Shown here: piece by piece, positions 5,990 through 9,050 of the stretch | Layout of the letters: the number at the start of each line of letters is the position of its first letter | How positions within the stretch are numbered: position 1 is the first letter of the stretch | NCBI GenBank assembly: GCA_002393975.1 | Contig: DGSM01000068.1 | Location: 1 to 9,050, forward strand | Length of the DNA: 9,050 nucleotides | Direction: 5' to 3' | DNA from: Clostridiales bacterium UBA4362 | GTDB taxonomy: Bacteria; Bacillota; Clostridia; TANB77; CAG-508 | Program-made: the position numbers and the translations under genes | The notes under the pieces: model-generated | What the model saw: only the letters and a program-made list of their open reading frames with translations | Told to the model about the DNA's origin: nothing | Database searches by the model: none

Positions 5990-8860
5990 TTAGAATTGAA
6001 TCTTTTTAGCTTTTCTACTATATCTTCTTCTAATTCTACTTACTAATATTAAAACTAAGATTCCTCCTACTCCTGCTAATAAGTATCTATTCATAACATC
6101 ATCTGTTTTTGGATTAGATGATTTTCCTTTGCCTCCTGATATATTTGATTCTATAGTTTTTACTGTTTCATAAGAATATACATATTCTTTTCCATTATCT
6201 TTATTTGTTACTTTACTTGGAATATTTTTATTCCAATATCCATATGTATATCCTTTATTAGGTTTGCTTCCTACTTCAGGAACCTTTGTACTTCCTGTGC
6301 CTTTTTCTGATGGATTTCCATTATTATCATAAAGTGTAATTACATTTACTTTATTATTATTTGTTCCATCATTCCATGATCCATTTTGAACTTTATAAGT
6401 AATTCTTATTTGATATTTATCTGGGATACCATCTCCTTCAACCTCATCTTCATCACCATCTATTGCATAATCTAGGACATCAGTTTCATAGTAAACCTTT
6501 ATTACATTATCTTCATCATTAACTGTTATTGTTATTTTATGATTGTTGCTAACCAAAGTATAATTCTTCTCTCCATGTTTTAATGGAGTTTGTGGTGTTA
6601 GATTTATTTCCTCATCTTTTTCTGCATTTAAGATTTCTACTAAAGCTTCATCTAGTTCATTATCAAAATAATATTCTATTTTATATAATCTTGGTTCCTC
6701 TATGAAGTATCCTGTTATCTCTATATCTTTAGCTGGCATATTTATATAATCTTTAATCCATCCACTAAATGTATAGCCTTCAGCTGTTGCATCTTCTGGA
6801 ACTTTTATTTCTTCACCATATTTATAAGTTTCACTTTGTGGTAATTTACTTGCATCATTTGGAACGTCTCCAGTATATGCATAAGTTACATTATATGAAT
6901 TTCTCTTATAATATAACTTTAGTACTAAACTTCCATCTCCTGCGATATTTCCACTTTGTTTAGTTCCTTCAATTGAACTATCAAATGTAAATCCTTCATA
7001 TTCTTTAGCAGTAGCTGTTACTTCTGTATCTGTTGTTCCTGTTAAATTATCTGTTTTCTTTAAAGTATAAGTATCTGCTTTTAAATCTTCTAAATAGTAT
7101 TCTACTTTATATGGAGTATCTGTTCTTGGGGTAAATGATCCTGTTATTTCAACATTTTCTGCTGGCATTGCAAATGTTCCAGTTCTACTCCATCCACTAA
7201 AATCATATCCAGGCGCTGTAGCATCTGGAGCAACTGTAACTTCTTCTCCAAAATTATAAGACTTTTCCTCTGGTAATTCACTTGCTCCTACAGGTGTATC
7301 GCCATTAATCTTATACGTAACCAATAGATTTGTTCGTTCTCTAATCCAAGTTCCTGCCATAGTTGATCCATCATAATTATCTCTTAAATAGGTAGTAGTA
7401 TATGGTCCATATTCTCCATCTTCGCGAAGCCACTTTGCTGTATATTCTGGATTCGTTGTAGAAGGGAAAATTGCTTTTTTATTCTCTTCTGAAATATTGT
7501 TTCCATCAAAGTCAAAGTTTTCTCCTAATACTATTTTGTTTAAGTTGTAACATCTCTCAAAAAAACTATACTTCATGTTATTATAAGTAGTATAAAATGA
7601 TGTTACTTTTCTTGTGTCCCAGTTACTCAAGTCCAAGCTCTCTAATTGTGTACACCTAGAAAAGCATCCTTTCATGTTAACAACTTTGCTCGTATCCCAA
7701 TCTTTCACATCAATGGATTTAAGCTTTTCACAGGAATTAAAAATCTCACTCATATTAGTTACATTACTCGTATCCCAAGTGCTAACATTTATTGTTTCAA
7801 GTTTTAAGCAACGATTAAAAACGCTTCTCATATCTGTTACCTTACTTGTATCCCAGTTACTAAGGTCGAGATTGGTTAATTCAGTACAACCCTCTACTAA
7901 ACAAAACAGGCTTGTAACATTTGATGTGTTCCAATTATTTATATTCAACGTTTTTAACTTATTACAACCTGCGAAAAGATCAGCAAATGTAGTCACTTTG
8001 CTTGTATCCCAGCTAGCTAAATCTAATGATTCTACCTTATGGCATCCCAAAAACATTCTTGAAATGTCTGTAACTTTACTAGTATCCCATCTGCTCACAT
8101 CAATTATAGGAAGCTTTTCGCACAAATAAAAAGCACCACTCATATTAGTTACATTGCTAGTATTCCAGTTACTTACATCCAAAGTTTCTAAATTGTTACA
8201 ATCATAAAAAATTGCTACTATTGTAGTTGTATTGCTTGTGTTCCAATTGCTTACATCTAAGGTTTTTAGTTTATCGCATCCACTAAATAGAGACTTCATA
8301 TCGGTTACACTACTTGTATTCCATTGACCGACATCTAAAGTTTCTAAGGAAGAACAATTATAAAAAGTACCATCCATATAGGTTACATTGCTAATGTCCC
8401 AATCTGCCATATCTAAACTTGTTATTTTTGAACAAGATCCAAACATCATCCCCATACTAGTTACATTGCTTGTAGAAACAATATTTGACATATCTATTTC
8501 AGTACAATTAGATAATCCATAAAAAAGATAGTTACAGCTATCGCCAAGACTGACTCCTTCATCAAAATAAACCTTTTTTATTCTAGATTGGTTATTTAGA
8601 ATCCAAGGAACACCACATCCGCGACGAATATCATTTAAAGGAAGATTTTTAGCTGTATAAGAGGCCATTTTTCCGCTAACTCCATCAGTTGGACTAATGG
8701 TTAGTACCCCTTCGCTATCAATTACCCATGAACAAGTTCCAGAAGTTCCACTTGCTATATCTTCTGCAGCGAAACTTGATTTATTTAAAACAATTATTAA
8801 ACTTACAATCATTGATAATATCAATAAAATTGTAGTTATCGTTATAGTTCTTTTAACCAT
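5990..8860 (-). CDS. BspA-like (DUF285) LRR surface protein, long paralogue with sorting signal
   Basis: This 956-residue protein is predicted to be secreted and wall-anchored, probably an adhesin. It starts with a signal peptide (about 1-32, almost identical to the neighbour's) and a small N-terminal domain containing 'VLTISPTDGVSG' (52-63). A long DUF285/BspA LRR array follows (about 119-441): Trp recurs at exactly 26-residue steps from 154 to 414 and Cys from 143 to 403, consensus 'LDVSNWDTSNVT.M...F..C..L'. Next come a linker with NYDGSTMAGTW (495-505), SHIRT-like (512-578), MucBP-like (583-652) and SHIRT-like (655-719) modules, a further MucBP-like segment (724-792), an acidic DGDEDEVEGDGIPDKYQ stretch (801-817) and a beta-rich domain to about 899. 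NPKTDD (916-921), a membrane helix (about 926-940) and a basic tail close the protein. The start has AGGGGA upstream. The ligand is unknown; DUF285 proteins are common in host-associated bacteria. Confidence 0.9.
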   Translation of the reverse strand: MVKRTITITTILLILSMIVSLIIVLNKSSFAAEDIASGTSGTCSWVIDSEGVLTISPTDGVSGKMASYTAKNLPLNDIRRGCGVPWILNNQSRIKKVYFDEGVSLGDSCNYLFYGLSNCTEIDMSNIVSTSNVTSMGMMFGSCSKITSLDMADWDISNVTYMDGTFYNCSSLETLDVGQWNTSSVTDMKSLFSGCDKLKTLDVSNWNTSNTTTIVAIFYDCNNLETLDVSNWNTSNVTNMSGAFYLCEKLPIIDVSRWDTSKVTDISRMFLGCHKVESLDLASWDTSKVTTFADLFAGCNKLKTLNINNWNTSNVTSLFCLVEGCTELTNLDLSNWDTSKVTDMRSVFNRCLKLETINVSTWDTSNVTNMSEIFNSCEKLKSIDVKDWDTSKVVNMKGCFSRCTQLESLDLSNWDTRKVTSFYTTYNNMKYSFFERCYNLNKIVLGENFDFDGNNISEENKKAIFPSTTNPEYTAKWLREDGEYGPYTTTYLRDNYDGSTMAGTWIRERTNLLVTYKINGDTPVGASELPEEKSYNFGEEVTVAPDATAPGYDFSGWSRTGTFAMPAENVEITGSFTPRTDTPYKVEYYLEDLKADTYTLKKTDNLTGTTDTEVTATAKEYEGFTFDSSIEGTKQSGNIAGDGSLVLKLYYKRNSYNVTYAYTGDVPNDASKLPQSETYKYGEEIKVPEDATAEGYTFSGWIKDYINMPAKDIEITGYFIEEPRLYKIEYYFDNELDEALVEILNAEKDEEINLTPQTPLKHGEKNYTLVSNNHKITITVNDEDNVIKVYYETDVLDYAIDGDEDEVEGDGIPDKYQIRITYKVQNGSWNDGTNNNKVNVITLYDNNGNPSEKGTGSTKVPEVGSKPNKGYTYGYWNKNIPSKVTNKDNGKEYVYSYETVKTIESNISGGKGKSSNPKTDDVMNRYLLAGVGGILVLILVSRIRRRYSRKAKKIQF
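6098..6115 (-). other. Sortase-type sorting motif NPKTDD (long paralogue)
   Basis: This encodes NPKTDD at residues 916-921, identical to the motif in the downstream paralogue and again followed by a hydrophobic helix and the tail YSRKAKKIQF. The shared variant suggests both proteins are substrates of one sortase encoded elsewhere. Confidence 0.65.
6701..7327 (-). repeat. SHIRT / MucBP-like / SHIRT stalk modules in the long adhesin
   Basis: Residues 512-720 hold the same three-module order as the short paralogue. Shared wording includes 'DATAPGYDFSGWSRTGTF' and 'MPAENVEITGSF' in the first module, 'GTTDTEV...EGFTF' and 'LVLKLYYKRN' in the middle one, and 'DATAEGYTFSGW' in the third. The matching order shows the whole block was duplicated together with the genes rather than assembled separately. 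Confidence 0.75.
7652..8503 (-). repeat. DUF285/BspA leucine-rich repeat array, 78-bp period
   Basis: Residues 120-403 of the long adhesin consist of near-tandem units. Cys occurs at 143, 169, 195, 221, 247, 273, 299, 325, 351, 377 and 403, and Trp at 154 through 414, both in exact 26-residue (78-base) steps with no insertion. Cys119 lies 24 residues before the first of these, and Cys437 follows after a unit carrying an 8-residue insertion. The copies are diverged at DNA level but keep short near-identical tracts encoding WDTSNVT/WNTSNVT. The array forms the presumed ligand-binding solenoid. Confidence 0.9.
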
Positions 8861-8865
8861 AATAT

Positions 8866-8887
8866 TCCCCTAAATATCATATTATTC
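8866..8887 (-). promoter_or_regulatory. Conserved leader with ribosome site, long adhesin gene
   Basis: This is identical over 22 bases to 5903-5924 and includes TATGAT and the AGGGGA ribosome binding site, five bases before ATG. Sequence further upstream is no longer alike, so the identity ends close to a possible -10 region. Confidence 0.6.
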
Positions 8888-9050
8888 CTAATAAATTTAT
8901 ATGATACCATCTGTAAATAGTAAACTAATATTACATAGATTTAATTGGAATGTAATAGCTTTAAAATATAGTCTTGTAGACTCTTTAATGTTCTTTTGAA
9001 TTTTTCATATTTAGTAATTTTAAAGCAAATAAAAATCTACCCGTAAAACG
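8888..9050. other. Upstream intergenic region; possible last codons of a neighbouring gene
   Basis: No complete gene is visible. On the minus strand one frame is open from base 9050 to a TAA at 8985-8987 (21 codons ending NMKNSKEH), which could be the C-terminus of a gene outside the window or chance. A short inverted repeat AGTCT-ACA-AGACT lies just after it, too weak to call a terminator. The adhesin promoter is probably in this stretch, but I cannot place it with confidence. Confidence 0.3.

Noticed and set aside
7614..8129. A 171-codon open frame on the plus strand
   Set aside because: It is the mirror of the 78-base LRR array: its own repeated LLVSQ phrases are the complement of WDTSNVT codons, and the minus frame has clear family motifs.
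7652..8503. Regularly spaced repeats that might suggest a CRISPR array
   Set aside because: The 78-base period is diverged, in frame and fully coding for DUF285 LRR units; there are no identical short repeats with unique spacers.
8960..8980. Short inverted repeat AGTCT-ACA-AGACT as a terminator
   Set aside because: Only five base pairs, low GC and no continuous T tract directly after it; too weak to call.
8901..8999. A 32-codon plus-strand frame in the upstream intergenic region
   Set aside because: No ribosome site and no recognisable sequence; expected by chance in AT-rich DNA.

Overview
This is a low-GC (about 30% by eye) bacterial window in which every convincing gene lies on the minus strand, so the genes read from high to low coordinates. 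TGG is used for Trp and TGA appears as a real stop, so the code is standard rather than the Mycoplasma code. The L-lactate dehydrogenase resembles the Bacillus type. Together with the purine-rich ribosome binding sites and the Gram-positive style surface anchors, this suggests a Firmicutes/Bacilli-like organism, plausibly an uncultured gut anaerobe. The taxon is an inference.

Region by region, in transcription order. (1) 8861-9050 is an upstream intergenic stretch that may hold the last codons of a neighbouring gene. (2) 5990-8860 and 4191-5897 are two tandem paralogues for secreted, wall-anchored BspA/DUF285 leucine-rich-repeat proteins of 956 and 568 residues. They share a signal peptide, a set of Ig/ubiquitin-like stalk modules (SHIRT-like, MucBP-like, SHIRT-like), an NPKTDD sorting signal and even the 22 bases upstream of the start codon. 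They differ mainly in how many LRR units they carry: about 13 against about 4. An intrinsic terminator at 4113-4137 closes this unit. (3) 1258-4037 plus ldh form a tight run: a YvcK/CofD-like protein, two family-2 glycosyltransferases that overlap by 8 bases, and L-lactate dehydrogenase 12 bases further on. This looks like one operon. (4) A hairpin at 280-309 separates ldh from the start of an alpha/beta hydrolase gene that runs off the window at base 1.

The surface-protein pair probably acts in adhesion or host/matrix contact. YvcK relatives bind UDP-GlcNAc and influence cell-envelope precursor metabolism, and the glycosyltransferases use nucleotide sugars, so the second unit may link sugar supply to envelope glycosylation. 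Whether those glycosyltransferases modify the neighbouring adhesins cannot be told from sequence. I did not find a clearly new system. The most interesting points are the duplicated adhesins with different repeat dosage and the unusual yvcK-GT-GT-ldh grouping.
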